Below, piece by piece: positions 1 through 8,998 of a stretch of 64,000 nucleotides of DNA; position 1 is the stretch's first letter; the number at the start of each line of letters is the position of its first letter. The position numbers and the translations under genes are program-made. The stretch is taken from NCBI RefSeq assembly GCF_029667115.1, contig NZ_JARUIU010000002.1, forward strand, positions 372,001 to 436,000. Reading direction: 5' to 3'. The DNA comes from Jeotgalibacillus sp. ET6 (lineage in GTDB: Bacteria > Bacillota > Bacilli > Bacillales > Jeotgalibacillaceae). The notes beneath the pieces were generated by a model. That model saw only the letters and a program-made list of their open reading frames with translations. It searched no databases and had not been told where the DNA came from.

Positions 1-1
1 C

Positions 2-163
2 CTTCGTGTGACAGTAAAGGATCCTGAGGCAGTGGGTACAGAAAAAGAGTGGAAAGAAAAAGGTGCACTTGGGTTAATTTTACGCGGTAAAGGGGTACAG
101 GCAATCTATGGACCAAAAGCGGATGTATTAAAATCCGACATTCAGGATCGATTAGGAGCTTGA
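2..163 (+). CDS. PTS transporter EIIB domain, C-terminal end (partial)
   Basis: Only the last 53 codons are inside the window. They read as the end of a glucose/alpha-glucoside superfamily PTS EIIB domain: a GALGLILRGKGVQAIYGPKA segment followed by a short C-terminal helix, which is typical of an EIIBC protein that ends with the B domain. The protein would phosphorylate an incoming sugar during membrane transport; the substrate cannot be told from this fragment. The next gene starts 4 bases after the stop, so the two are probably co-transcribed. Family call good, substrate unknown. Confidence 0.8.
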   Translation, partial: LRVTVKDPEAVGTEKEWKEKGALGLILRGKGVQAIYGPKADVLKSDIQDRLGA

Positions 164-167
164 TACT

Positions 168-950
168 ATGCGTTTGCTAACACTCAACTGTCATTCCTGG
201 CAGGAAGAGAACCAGGAAGAAAAGCTTGATATTCTCGCAAAAAGCATTGTTGATAACGATTACGACGTGATTGCTTTGCAGGAAGTGAGCCAAAAGAATG
301 CAAGTGATGAAAAAGTGGATGAACATTACGGCTACGTGCTCTTAGAAAGATTAAAAGCGCTTGACCGTACAGAGGATGAGATGGTGTGGACGTTCAGTCA
401 TTACAGCTACGGCACTCAGGCTGAAGGTCTGGCTATTCTGACGAGACTTCCCATTGTACGAACCACAGAGTTTTTTATCACGGGCTCCCACGACCCGGAA
501 GTATGGAAAACAAGATCGATTGTCAGAGCGACCGTGCTCTATGAAAAGCAGGAAATTGATCTTTATTCCTGTCATCTTGGCTGGTGGAGCGACACGGACG
601 AACCGTATAAGGATCAGGTGGACCGGTTGATGGAGCAAGTGGATTCGGAGCGCCTCTCCATTTTACTAGGAGATTTCAACAATGATGCCGGGATTAAAGG
701 AGAAGGCTATACGTATTTGCTTGAAAAAGGATTATTCGATACGTACACGCTTGCTGAAGAAAAAGACAGCGGCGTCACGGTTCCCGGAAAAATTGCCGGC
801 TGGTCTGAAAATGAGCAGCAGCTTCGGATCGACTTTATTTTGACCAATCAACCTGTGCCTGTTGCGTATTCCCGCGTTATTTTCAACGGGGAAAACCAGC
901 AGATCGTTTCTGATCATTTTGGTGTGGAAGTAGAGCTTGAAATAAAGTAA
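168..950 (+). CDS. Endonuclease/exonuclease/phosphatase family protein
   Basis: 260 aa cytoplasmic protein of the EEP (DNase I-like) fold. Visible motifs are the N-terminal LTLNCHSW strand, the metal-binding glutamate in IALQEVSQ near residue 39, the LLGDFNND motif near residue 165 and a C-terminal SDHFGVEVEL, which supplies the Asp-His pair. The family hydrolyses phosphodiester or phosphomonoester bonds in nucleic acids, sphingolipids or sugar phosphates. Its position directly after a PTS gene suggests a role tied to sugar metabolism rather than DNA repair; that is inference. There is no signal peptide. A terminator follows. Confidence 0.85.
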   Translation: MRLLTLNCHSWQEENQEEKLDILAKSIVDNDYDVIALQEVSQKNASDEKVDEHYGYVLLERLKALDRTEDEMVWTFSHYSYGTQAEGLAILTRLPIVRTTEFFITGSHDPEVWKTRSIVRATVLYEKQEIDLYSCHLGWWSDTDEPYKDQVDRLMEQVDSERLSILLGDFNNDAGIKGEGYTYLLEKGLFDTYTLAEEKDSGVTVPGKIAGWSENEQQLRIDFILTNQPVPVAYSRVIFNGENQQIVSDHFGVEVELEIK

Positions 951-955
951 ATGAG

Positions 956-987
956 AAAGCGGAAGGCCACTGGTCTTCCGCTTTTTT
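956..987 (+). terminator. Rho-independent terminator after the PTS/phosphatase operon
   Basis: Inverted repeat AAAGCGGAAG ... CTTCCGCTTT with a short loop, followed by a T run, 5 bases after the stop of the phosphatase-family gene. Confidence 0.85.
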
Positions 988-1056
988 GCGTCTTTCTTTA
1001 GAGGATTATTGGTCTGCCTGTCATTATTTTTCTTATAATAAAGAGGAAGAGGTGAT

Positions 1057-2181
1057 GTGGTGAAGGGGCTGTATAATGTTTCAGTTGAAACCGTCACAAA
1101 AGGATTTATCCAACAGGGAGCCATCGTTTTTGATACCATCATCCGATATGCGGGGCCAATTCAGCAGGTGCCTGCATTCGACCAGGAAATGGAGTGGATT
1201 GATGGAAAGGGAGGCGTGGTATTTCCCGGATTTATCGATGTTCATACTCATTTGTGCATTAATGAAGAAGGGATTGGCGCAGAAGGAAACGACTACAATG
1301 AAACATCTCACCCCGTTACCCCGCATATTCGCGTGATCGACGGGATTAACTCTTTTGATCAGGCGTACTACCGGGCTTTAAGCGGCGGGATTACCACCGT
1401 ACATATTTTGCCGGGAAGCTCAAATGTGATCGGTGGATTGACAGCAGTGCTGAAGGTGAAGCCGGATCGTTCGGTGGAGCAACAGGTGATTACATTTCCA
1501 GCGGGGCTAAAAATATCTTTTGGTGAAAATCCGAAAATGGCTTATCCCATGTTAATTGGCAGCAGAATGGGGCTTGCAGCAAGAATTCGTGAAGCCTTTT
1601 GGCAGACAGTCAAATCCCAGCAAGAGCCTCCAGCTACGATGGCAGATGAAGCAATGCAATATGTCTTAGCGCACAGGCTTCCTGTGAGAGCTCATGTCCA
1701 TCGTGCGGACGATATTTTGACGGCTATCCGGATCGGTAAAGAGTTTGATTTGGATCTGACCCTCACTCATGCTACAGAAAGCGGAAAAATAGTGAAGGAG
1801 ATTAAGGATTCCGGTTATGATGTGGTGCTTGGCCCCACGATGACGGGTAAAACCAGAGCAGAGCTTGCGAATCAGTCCTGGGAAATCTACAGGGAGCTTG
1901 AACAGGCAGGGATTCCATTTTCAATCACCACCGACCATCCTGTTTTTCCTATTGAAGAATTAATCACATCCGTCCGCCACGCCATCAAACACGGTCTTAG
2001 TGAACAAAAAGCGCTCGAGTCCATTACGATTCAGGCAGCCAAAAGCATCAACTTAAGTGATCGCCTCGGCTCCATTGAAGTTGGAAAAGATGCGGACCTC
2101 GTTCTGTGGTCAAGCAACCCGTTGAGAGATTTTAAAGCCATGGTGGTGCGGGTGTTTGTTGATGGAGAGGAAATGCTTTAA
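1057..2181 (+). CDS. Amidohydrolase family protein (imidazolonepropionase-like)
   Basis: 374 aa metal-dependent amidohydrolase. The N-terminal composite domain leads into VFPGFIDVHTHLC near residue 55, whose HxH binds the metal. Further histidines are in VRAHVHRADD (about 215) and LTHATESG (about 240), and the catalytic aspartate lies in SITTDHPVF (about 297). The C-terminus has the usual LGSIEVGKDADLVLWSSNP segment. Substrate unknown; the family acts on cyclic amides, dipeptides and similar bonds. Two GTG codons (1057, 1060) are possible starts, with AGGAAGAGG just upstream. It has no operon partner: a terminator precedes it and a palindrome follows. Confidence 0.85.
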   Translation: MVKGLYNVSVETVTKGFIQQGAIVFDTIIRYAGPIQQVPAFDQEMEWIDGKGGVVFPGFIDVHTHLCINEEGIGAEGNDYNETSHPVTPHIRVIDGINSFDQAYYRALSGGITTVHILPGSSNVIGGLTAVLKVKPDRSVEQQVITFPAGLKISFGENPKMAYPMLIGSRMGLAARIREAFWQTVKSQQEPPATMADEAMQYVLAHRLPVRAHVHRADDILTAIRIGKEFDLDLTLTHATESGKIVKEIKDSGYDVVLGPTMTGKTRAELANQSWEIYRELEQAGIPFSITTDHPVFPIEELITSVRHAIKHGLSEQKALESITIQAAKSINLSDRLGSIEVGKDADLVLWSSNPLRDFKAMVVRVFVDGEEML

Positions 2182-2206
2182 ATAGAGCAGAGATGATTGG
2201 TATGTA

Positions 2207-2251
2207 GCTTTACCACACTAAAGGGGCCTGGCCCCTTTAGTGTGGTAAAGC
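2207..2251. repeat. Perfect 22-bp palindrome
   Basis: Two perfectly complementary 22-base arms (beginning GCTTTACCACACTAAAGG) flank a single T at 2229. The element lies between the ends of two convergent genes. Neither strand has a run of T after it, so it is not a classic terminator. I recall similar GGGGCC-centred palindromes as dispersed repeats in Bacillus-type genomes, but cannot check this here. Confidence 0.75.
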
Positions 2252-2287
2252 GTTTCTAATATCAAAGTTGTTGTTAAACTATATGAT

Positions 2288-5014
2288 TTAATTTGGATTT
2301 TTAGGGTCAGCGGTTGATGAGACGGAGGAGTTGAGAGTGAGTACTTTTTTGTATACACTCAAGCTGCCGTAGGTTGGAGCGGGCAGGTCGGTGAAGCCGA
2401 TGAAGGTGCAGTCGATGAGGATTGCTTCGTAATTTGTATTGTTAACATGGCTTCCTTCGAGAATTTTAAATTTAGTAAGGTCTCTAACATGAATAAGGGA
2501 CTGTTCAATCACGACTTTCCTCGGTTGTTTAATATCTGTCCCAGAACCATATTTCATTAGAACGACATTGGAGGAAACAGCGATATCGAGCTCACAGTTA
2601 CGCATGTACAATTCGTATCTTCTTGGCAGCACACCAGGATTTAATGTGTCCTCCGGTTTATTGTCAGCTAAGGTGAAAAATGCAGGTCTGGAATAGGAAG
2701 AAGTCAAGATGACCCGGCAGTCATAGAAGGTTGCTTTACTAGTCAGACCACCGTTTGTGACATTATTGATATAGCGTCCTCCTGCTTCTACATACGTATC
2801 CTGAAGGGTGCAATCTGTAAAACGCAGGCTGCTTGATACAGCTAAATTGCTTACTTGAAAGGTTATCGCACAGTTAAAAAAAGTGCAGCGGTCAAATTCA
2901 AGATCGTTATAGAGATTCACACTGTTAAACGAAACGGATCTGAAGACATTGTTATCAATATAATGCGAAGAGTAAGCAGGTTTTGTCAGTGCAAATCGAT
3001 AGTGGGAGCCATAGTTGAAGTCTTCGAATGTATTGTTCGTACATTTTTTGACGTTCAGCAGCAGGGTTGTGTAGTCTGTGTGAGCGGAACCGAATAAGCT
3101 TTTTGTATAATTTCCATCAAATTCAATATCACCGGTTAAATTCATGCTGTTAACATTCAAACGATTATTTTTGATCACAATAGTCGTTTTATTGATTGGC
3201 TGAAGGGAAAAAGTGGGGGAATTGACGACGTTATTTAGAAAAAGGATATGTCGTTCCTGTGTTGGAACCGTGGTCGAGATCGAAAAGCCAGCCTGATCTA
3301 ATACATTGCCTTCAATTAATGCACTAGCATTATTGTAAATGCGGATGCCGTTGTTTTCACTTAAACTATTTCCTCTTATCTTAATATGATAAGCCCCGAG
3401 CAGAATGCCATTAAAGGAAGAAAAGATATGATTGTCCTCAACCGTCACATCATTGCAGTAGCTGTCCTCAAAATTGATCGCATAGCGTGTAGAATCTGGA
3501 AATAAAGGCACATTCAAGCCGGAGTCCATTCCGTTATGATAGATTTTATTCTTTTGAATAGAGGTAAAATCTGCTCCGCCGCTTATGCCTCCACGGTGAT
3601 TATTGTGAATTTCACATGCGCTGATCGTGATGTGGTGGGACTGAGGCTTTGTAATCGCATATTCTATCGTGATGGAGGGCAGGCCGATGGCTTCATTTCG
3701 GAACTGAATTCTTACATAGGCAGCATTCAGCGGCACTGTAACAGTTTGTAGATATACAGCTGTTTTTCTAGCAAGAAGTACATCTGAACTACTGTAAAAT
3801 AAAAATTCAAAAGTCTTGTTTTGGATGGCAGGAATTCTTGTGTAGCCTCCAGCAGTTCTCATCTGGAGCTGTTTATGCTCTCCTTGAATAAGAGGAAATT
3901 TGTCGGAGATATATGCACCGGGCACCGTTTGAACGATAGTGCCAGAAGCGTTGGCCATTCCTGGATATGCAATTCTGCTTTGCGCTGCAGGATTTAAGAT
4001 CCATGATCCTGACGCAGTGGGATACGCTGCAATTGTAATGCCGTCTCCCATAAACATCGAAACATTTATGTTTTTCACTGAACAAAATGCATTTCCTCTA
4101 TTTAAATAAATTCCGTATGTCTGTTCCATTCCTCTCTCAGAATTAAATCCTGTTCCTCCATCTGAAAAGCTTCTATTTGGTATATCACCGATAATAGTGC
4201 CGTTTATGACATGTGTGTTCGTGCATTCATTAATGAGTATAAGGCTGCCGGCAAGTTTCCAGACAGGGTTGGAGGAAGCTTGATCAAATGGATTCCGATT
4301 AATAGAATCATAGAGAACTTCAAAAGTGGAACCATTTAAATCAAAGGTTTGATAGCTGAATAGAGTAATTGGAAGCCCTGCTTGCTGGTAGGGTTCATTT
4401 CCATTTGGATTGGAATTGGAATAGCAAAAACTGTACGTGCCCCTCGGAACTACCACATGAGTAAATCCCTCTGCATTCGCATAAGCGAGAGCCTGATTAA
4501 ACCCTACTATATTATTGTAAGCAGTTGTCCATTCGTTTAACGAATAAGGAGGTTTACCAAACGATCCCTGGACAATACCAAAGCGGCTGAGTTCGATAAG
4601 ATATACCGGACCTTCACCTGCAGCCAAAAGATTCATTTGACTGTTCATACTTTCCATACTTTTATCAACGCTCATAACTTCAAAGGACGGAAGATACTTT
4701 TCTGTTTGTTGGTCAATGAAAGAAACAGTGGTTTTGATTGTACCTGGTTCCTTCAACTCAATTCCATGATAGTTGTAGCGGAGAATATAACTACCATCTT
4801 CCCTCTCTACAATACTTCCAAATCCTTTTACGATCCTGCCATTCTGGGAAATATGCTCCACCTGAATGGACTGATAGCTGCTGACATTGATAGGTTCCTG
4901 CTGATCATAAAGCTCGATGTCCAACTGTGCTTTGTCCTCTGACATAAAATAGGGATTATCACCTAATAAACCCTTATTTAAATCTAGTTTAAGTGTGCAG
5001 ATTTTTTCTGCCAT
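2288..5014 (-). CDS. Phage tail-type protein with parallel beta-helix (pectate-lyase-like) domain
   Basis: 908 aa. The start at 5014 (MAEKICTLKL) is chosen because AGGAGTG sits 6 bases before it; an in-frame ATG 20 codons upstream lacks such a site. Residues 1 to about 120 resemble the N-terminal domain of phage baseplate upper proteins (BppU). From about 150 a right-handed beta-helix follows, opening with a FNQALAYANAEGFTHVVVPRGTYSF segment (shown in parts: FNQALAYANA, VVVPRGTY), typical of pectate-lyase-superfamily tail spikes, with many N-rich turns such as NNHRGGISGG. No other tail, capsid or integrase genes are nearby. Either a prophage remnant or a domesticated tail-fibre protein; specific function unknown. 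Confidence 0.7.
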   Translation of the reverse strand: MAEKICTLKLDLNKGLLGDNPYFMSEDKAQLDIELYDQQEPINVSSYQSIQVEHISQNGRIVKGFGSIVEREDGSYILRYNYHGIELKEPGTIKTTVSFIDQQTEKYLPSFEVMSVDKSMESMNSQMNLLAAGEGPVYLIELSRFGIVQGSFGKPPYSLNEWTTAYNNIVGFNQALAYANAEGFTHVVVPRGTYSFCYSNSNPNGNEPYQQAGLPITLFSYQTFDLNGSTFEVLYDSINRNPFDQASSNPVWKLAGSLILINECTNTHVINGTIIGDIPNRSFSDGGTGFNSERGMEQTYGIYLNRGNAFCSVKNINVSMFMGDGITIAAYPTASGSWILNPAAQSRIAYPGMANASGTIVQTVPGAYISDKFPLIQGEHKQLQMRTAGGYTRIPAIQNKTFEFLFYSSSDVLLARKTAVYLQTVTVPLNAAYVRIQFRNEAIGLPSITIEYAITKPQSHHITISACEIHNNHRGGISGGADFTSIQKNKIYHNGMDSGLNVPLFPDSTRYAINFEDSYCNDVTVEDNHIFSSFNGILLGAYHIKIRGNSLSENNGIRIYNNASALIEGNVLDQAGFSISTTVPTQERHILFLNNVVNSPTFSLQPINKTTIVIKNNRLNVNSMNLTGDIEFDGNYTKSLFGSAHTDYTTLLLNVKKCTNNTFEDFNYGSHYRFALTKPAYSSHYIDNNVFRSVSFNSVNLYNDLEFDRCTFFNCAITFQVSNLAVSSSLRFTDCTLQDTYVEAGGRYINNVTNGGLTSKATFYDCRVILTSSYSRPAFFTLADNKPEDTLNPGVLPRRYELYMRNCELDIAVSSNVVLMKYGSGTDIKQPRKVVIEQSLIHVRDLTKFKILEGSHVNNTNYEAILIDCTFIGFTDLPAPTYGSLSVYKKVLTLNSSVSSTADPKNPN

Positions 5015-5232
5015 TTTCTTCACTCCTATTCTTTTATTAGTATATGAGTCCAGCTGTGACAAGGTGCAGTGCATGGCAGATAATAAAATTTTAAGTTTAA
5101 GAATCTTGATTTCATATTTTTTTATTCTTTCTAGTGATATTCCCTATTTCTAAGAATTGGGTACTGCATACACTAATAGTAGTCTAGAAGATTAGTTCAA
5201 TCTAGCGAATAAAAGAGAAGAGGAAAAAAAGA

Positions 5233-6066
5233 ATGCCAAAGATCGTGTGGGATGCGGGTCATGGCGGCAGTAATTCGACACCAGGAAAACGAACACCTGA
5301 TGGAGAGTATGAATGGACGTTTAATGACCGGGTAGTTAGGGCGGGTATAGCTTATCTGGCGAAGTATCAAGGAGTTGAGCAATTAAGGGTGGATGACATG
5401 ACAGGAAGGACAGATGTCCCGCTTGTTACAAGAACGAATCGTGCAAATAATTGGAACGCAGACATCTATGTATCTGTGCATCATAATGCGCTAAACGGAG
5501 TTTACGGTTCCCATACTGGAACTGAGACCTACGTAATGACGCCGAGGGCCATTTATCCCCAAGCGGTTCGATTAGCCACAGCAATTCACCCAAAAGTGGT
5601 GCAGGCTATGGCAATTCGAGATAGAGGAATAAAAGAAGCTAACTTTCATGTGCTAAGAGAAACTGACATGCCCGCTGTTTTAGTAGAATGCGGATTCATG
5701 GATTCAAGAATCGACATCGTTAGAATGAGAAACAATCAGGTGCTTCGAGCAGCAGGAGAAGCCATTGCCAAAGGAATTGTGGAATTTTTTAATTTAGTAA
5801 TCATACCTGAAACGGGGGAAGAAGACATGCTTGAAAAAGCAATTGTAATTAATTCATTTTTTGATTATCCTGCAGCTGAAGCAGTTGCCAATCGACTGAA
5901 CGTTCCGATATATCCAAGGTCGGCATTGACAGCGGGTGCAGCGAGAGAATTAATTGTCATCGGAGGAACGGCTGATGGCATCCAGGCATCTATGATTACC
6001 TTACTGTCCGGAGAGGATCGTTTTGAAACATCAATTAAAGTTCGGGACTACCTGAACAGGATCTAA
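5233..6066 (+). CDS. N-acetylmuramoyl-L-alanine amidase, endolysin-like
   Basis: 277 aa zinc amidase of the Amidase_3 family, which cuts the bond between MurNAc and the stem peptide. Expected motifs are present: WDAGHGG (zinc His10), EYEWTFN (probable zinc Glu27), SVHHNAL (zinc His) and AVLVECGFM (catalytic Glu). There is no signal peptide, as in phage endolysins. Residues from about 205 hold a wall-binding-like region: KAIVINSFFDYPAAEAVANR and LSGEDRFETSIKVRDYL resemble one degenerate CWB2 repeat. It is divergent from the tail-like gene, with starts 218 bp apart, suggesting one phage-derived unit. Confidence 0.85.
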   Translation: MPKIVWDAGHGGSNSTPGKRTPDGEYEWTFNDRVVRAGIAYLAKYQGVEQLRVDDMTGRTDVPLVTRTNRANNWNADIYVSVHHNALNGVYGSHTGTETYVMTPRAIYPQAVRLATAIHPKVVQAMAIRDRGIKEANFHVLRETDMPAVLVECGFMDSRIDIVRMRNNQVLRAAGEAIAKGIVEFFNLVIIPETGEEDMLEKAIVINSFFDYPAAEAVANRLNVPIYPRSALTAGAARELIVIGGTADGIQASMITLLSGEDRFETSIKVRDYLNRI

Positions 6067-6144
6067 CTTTTGGTACGGCAGAAGAACGTTTGAGTCTCTC
6101 CTGGAGGATAAGCTATATAGCCATCACTAGTGGTTTTATGAAAA

Positions 6145-6182
6145 AAAGCGTCACCCTATAAAAAACCAGGGTGACGCTTTTA
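6145..6182. terminator. Bidirectional terminator between amidase and YjcZ-like gene
   Basis: AAAAGCGTCACCCT and AGGGTGACGCTTTT form a 14-bp stem around a 10-base loop. On the minus strand it is followed by seven T, on the plus strand by a shorter T stretch, so it can end both converging transcripts. Confidence 0.85.
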
Positions 6183-6191
6183 CTTATTTAA

Positions 6192-6305
6192 TTAGCAGTA
6201 ACCGTGTCCGCCATAACCGCCCTGTCCATAAGAACAGCCGATGATGATCAATAAAATAAACAATACAACAAGCAATGCAAATCCAGAACCAAATCCTTTA
6301 CTCAA
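6192..6305 (-). CDS. YjcZ-family micro-protein (sporulation-associated)
   Basis: 37 aa with a TTG start and AAGGAGG eight to nine bases upstream. The product has a short lead (MSKGFGSGF), one hydrophobic helix (ALLVVLFILLIIIG) and a Gly/Tyr-rich tail, CSYGQGGYGGHGYC. This is the pattern of the Bacillus YjcZ family of tiny membrane proteins found in spore formers. The exact function is not known to me. It stands alone with its own terminator. Confidence 0.8.
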   Translation of the reverse strand: MSKGFGSGFALLVVLFILLIIIGCSYGQGGYGGHGYC

Positions 6306-6505
6306 TGTGTCCAACCTCCTTAAGTAGGTGATTGTTTATCGTATGTTAGCTCAATCTGCTCGGTTACAGATTTTTAAATTCTGGGTGTGAGGCTTAAAAA
6401 ATCATGTTTTAATTCCTGTTTCTTTTTTTCATTTTATTCTCCGAATAGCATTTCGCCGGAAGCATTTGACCTTCCATTATCCCCTTTGTCTATCTTCTGT
6501 CATGT

Positions 6506-6533
6506 TTGCCTGACTGGATGATGTTGGTATAAT
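6506..6533 (+). promoter_or_regulatory. Probable sigma-A promoter
   Basis: TTGCCT and TATAAT are separated by 16 bases. The site is about 100 bases upstream of the oxidoreductase operon that begins at 6637. Confidence 0.5.
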
Positions 6534-6636
6534 ACAATTGATTCAATTGTTTCCATATAAATGAATAAAACTGAATATTCTAATTTAAAAGCGTTTAAGG
6601 AGTGCAGCCGTTAAGCATGAAAGGAGATAGGGTTTG

Positions 6637-7770
6637 ATGGATAAAATCAAGGCTGGAGTAATAGGTACCGGATTTATTGGTCCTGCACATGTGGAAGCGG
6701 TCAGAAGGCTGGGGTTTGTGGAAGTGGAGGCATTGGCTGCCAGCAGTTATGAAAAAGCAAGGGCTAAGGCAGATGAACTCGACATCACTCATGCATATGG
6801 AAATTATCGTGAGATGCTTGAGGATCCCTCTATTCAAGTGGTTCACAATTGCACACCTAACTATCTTCATCACGAAATCAATATGGAAATTATAAAAGCA
6901 GGAAAGCATGTGTTATCTGAAAAGCCGCTGGCCGTTTCCTGTAAAGAATCGATTGAGCTGCTCGAATTAGCCAGGGAGGCTAAGATTATTCACGGTGTTA
7001 ACTTTAATTATCGTCAGTTTCCCAGTGTACAAAACCTGCAGCGTTTGGTTGAAAATGGATCACTCGGCAGCATTCATTTAATACATGGCAGCTATCTTCA
7101 GGATTGGCTGTTGTATGACACAGATTATGACTGGCGTCTGGATCCGAAGTTAGGTGGAAAGACACGCGCCATTGCAGACATTGGTTCTCATTGGTGTGAT
7201 ACGGTTCAATTTGTCACCGGCAAACGGATTACCGCCGTTTTTGCAGATATGGCGACAGTTCTTCCGATCAGAAAAAAGCTGACCTCCTCTAATCCGGATA
7301 AGTACGAGGAATTTTCAGTGGAAACAGAGGATCACGCATCGGTTTTGCTTCGATTTCACGATGGAACAAAAGGAGTTTTTTCTGTTTCGCAGGTCAGTGC
7401 AGGAAGAAAAAACCGATTGAGTTTTGAAATGAACGGCACTCTCGGTTCTGCATTTTGGAATCAGGAGGAACCCGAAAAATTATGGGTGGGGCACAGGGAA
7501 AAGCCGAATGATCTTCTGCTTGCGGATTCCACTTTGTTCACACCGGAGGCGCGCTCCTCCATTCATCACCCCGGCGGACACAATGAAGGATGGCCGGATG
7601 CACTTAAAAATATGATGTTAAACTTTTATACCTATATTAAAGAAGGGAAAGATCCTGCGAAAGATAAACCCAATTTTGCCACTTTTGAGGATGGGCATGC
7701 TTCCATGTGTTTAATTGATGCTATTCTGGAAAGCCATCAGCAGGAAAAGTGGGTGCAGGTGAAGGGGTAA
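6637..7770 (+). CDS. Gfo/Idh/MocA family oxidoreductase
   Basis: 377 aa NAD(P)-dependent sugar or polyol dehydrogenase-like protein. The N-terminal Rossmann fold begins IKAGVIGTGFIGPAH, and the EKPLAVS motif (about residue 97) carries the family lysine that contacts substrate and cofactor. DIGSHWCDTV near residue 187 is the family's substrate-site Asp/His motif. ATG at 6637 is preferred over TTG at 6634; AAGGAG lies 10 bases before it. First gene of a run with VOC, SDR and ThuA-like genes, so probably part of a sugar-derivative oxidation pathway whose substrate I cannot name. Confidence 0.85.
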   Translation: MDKIKAGVIGTGFIGPAHVEAVRRLGFVEVEALAASSYEKARAKADELDITHAYGNYREMLEDPSIQVVHNCTPNYLHHEINMEIIKAGKHVLSEKPLAVSCKESIELLELAREAKIIHGVNFNYRQFPSVQNLQRLVENGSLGSIHLIHGSYLQDWLLYDTDYDWRLDPKLGGKTRAIADIGSHWCDTVQFVTGKRITAVFADMATVLPIRKKLTSSNPDKYEEFSVETEDHASVLLRFHDGTKGVFSVSQVSAGRKNRLSFEMNGTLGSAFWNQEEPEKLWVGHREKPNDLLLADSTLFTPEARSSIHHPGGHNEGWPDALKNMMLNFYTYIKEGKDPAKDKPNFATFEDGHASMCLIDAILESHQQEKWVQVKG

Positions 7771-7820
7771 AAAAATGCAAAAATGAATGCGCATACATGA
7801 ATAAAAGGAGTGGATTAAAG

Positions 7821-8276
7821 ATGAAAAATATTCTTGGAACTAACGTGATAGCTCAGGTAGCGATCATTGTAGAAGATATTGAAAAAACCTCTCAGGCTTA
7901 TGCAGATTTTTTTGGTGTGGAAAAGCCAAAAGTGGTCTGGACTGACGGCTATGACAAAGCGCAAACCGAATATAAAGGAGAGCCGTCCCAGGCGCGGGCA
8001 CAGCTGGCTTTTTTTGATATGGGCTCCCTGCAGCTTGAATTGATTCAGCCGGATGAATTTCCTAGCACCTGGAGAGATTTCTTAGAAGAGCATGGAGAAG
8101 GTGTTCAGCATCTTGCTTTTGTGGTTGATGGTTTAAAAGAGAAAGTGAGTGAGATGGAAAATACTGAGATGCCTCTTATTCAAAAAGGTGAATATCCCGG
8201 AGGCCGCTATGCCTATATGGATACCGTGAAGGACTTGAAAGTAGTGTTGGAACTGCTTGAAAATGATGAATCATGA
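7821..8276 (+). CDS. VOC (glyoxalase/methylmalonyl-CoA epimerase-like) family protein
   Basis: 151 aa. Two vicinal-oxygen-chelate modules are visible: VIAQVAIIVEDIEKTSQAY near the N-terminus and GVQHLAFVVDG near residue 95. The conserved metal positions are partly kept (QVAI in place of HVAI, QLELIQP, QHLAF, KVVLELLE). The family includes epimerases, glyoxalases and dioxygenases. Start at 7821, with AAAAGGAG ten bases upstream; a longer frame reading back into the previous gene has no ribosome site. Second gene of the operon, with the SDR start 10 bases after its stop. Confidence 0.8.
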   Translation: MKNILGTNVIAQVAIIVEDIEKTSQAYADFFGVEKPKVVWTDGYDKAQTEYKGEPSQARAQLAFFDMGSLQLELIQPDEFPSTWRDFLEEHGEGVQHLAFVVDGLKEKVSEMENTEMPLIQKGEYPGGRYAYMDTVKDLKVVLELLENDES

Positions 8277-8286
8277 GGGGGATAAA

Positions 8287-8988
8287 ATGAATATTTTTAT
8301 TACGGGTGCTAATAGAGGAATAGGCTATGCTTTGGTACAAAAAGGACTGACAGACGGCCACCGGATTTTCGCTGGTGTAAGAAGCTTAGATTCAGAATCA
8401 GGAAAAGAACTGATGAAGCAAATGGAAAAAACAGATCAGCTGACGGTGCTTCAGGTGGATGTAACAAATGAAGAGTCTGTCATTCAAGCAAAAGAAAACA
8501 TACAGAAAAAAACAGATCAGCTTGATGCGATTATTAATAATGCAGGGATCCTGCTGGAAAGTAAAAGTGATATTGAAGAGCTTGATCTGGAAGCGTGCAA
8601 ACAATCCTTTGATGTGAATACGCTCGGTCCATTGCGGGTCATTAAGCATTTGCTGCCACTGGTTAAAAAAGGCAGCCAGCCGTCCATTTTAAATATTTCT
8701 TCAGATGCAGCAAGCCTCACGAATGCTTATGCGGGAAATTATCCGTACGGCATGTCAAAAGCAGCACTCAATATGCTGGGTGAAAAGCTGGATCGCTCGT
8801 TAAAGGATGAAAATATTCAAGTTCTCTCTATACATCCGGGATGGGTGAAAACCGATATGGGCGGGCAAAACGCCGCACTGAATCCTACCGAGCCAGCTGA
8901 GGGAATTTACCGTTTGCTCGAGCGGCAAACCGTCGTAGATGAAGGAAGTCGTTTTGTTGATTTTAACGGAAATAAAATGAACTTGTAG
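8287..8988 (+). CDS. Short-chain dehydrogenase/reductase
   Basis: 233 aa classical SDR. It shows the cofactor motif TGANRGIG (residues 6-13), NNAG near 80, the catalytic serine in LNISSDAA and the catalytic Tyr/Lys pair in YPYGMSKAALN; HPGWVKTDMGG follows the active site. The start is ATG 8287 behind GAGGGGGAT. It oxidises or reduces an alcohol/carbonyl with NAD(P)(H); substrate unknown. It sits 10 bp from each neighbour, so it is firmly inside the operon. Confidence 0.87.
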   Translation: MNIFITGANRGIGYALVQKGLTDGHRIFAGVRSLDSESGKELMKQMEKTDQLTVLQVDVTNEESVIQAKENIQKKTDQLDAIINNAGILLESKSDIEELDLEACKQSFDVNTLGPLRVIKHLLPLVKKGSQPSILNISSDAASLTNAYAGNYPYGMSKAALNMLGEKLDRSLKDENIQVLSIHPGWVKTDMGGQNAALNPTEPAEGIYRLLERQTVVDEGSRFVDFNGNKMNL

Positions 8989-8998
8989 AGGTGAAAAC

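Noticed and set aside
2855-4942. Several plus-strand frames of 70-100 codons inside the tail-like gene
   Set aside because: They lack ribosome sites and families and are shadows of a long intact gene with clear domains.
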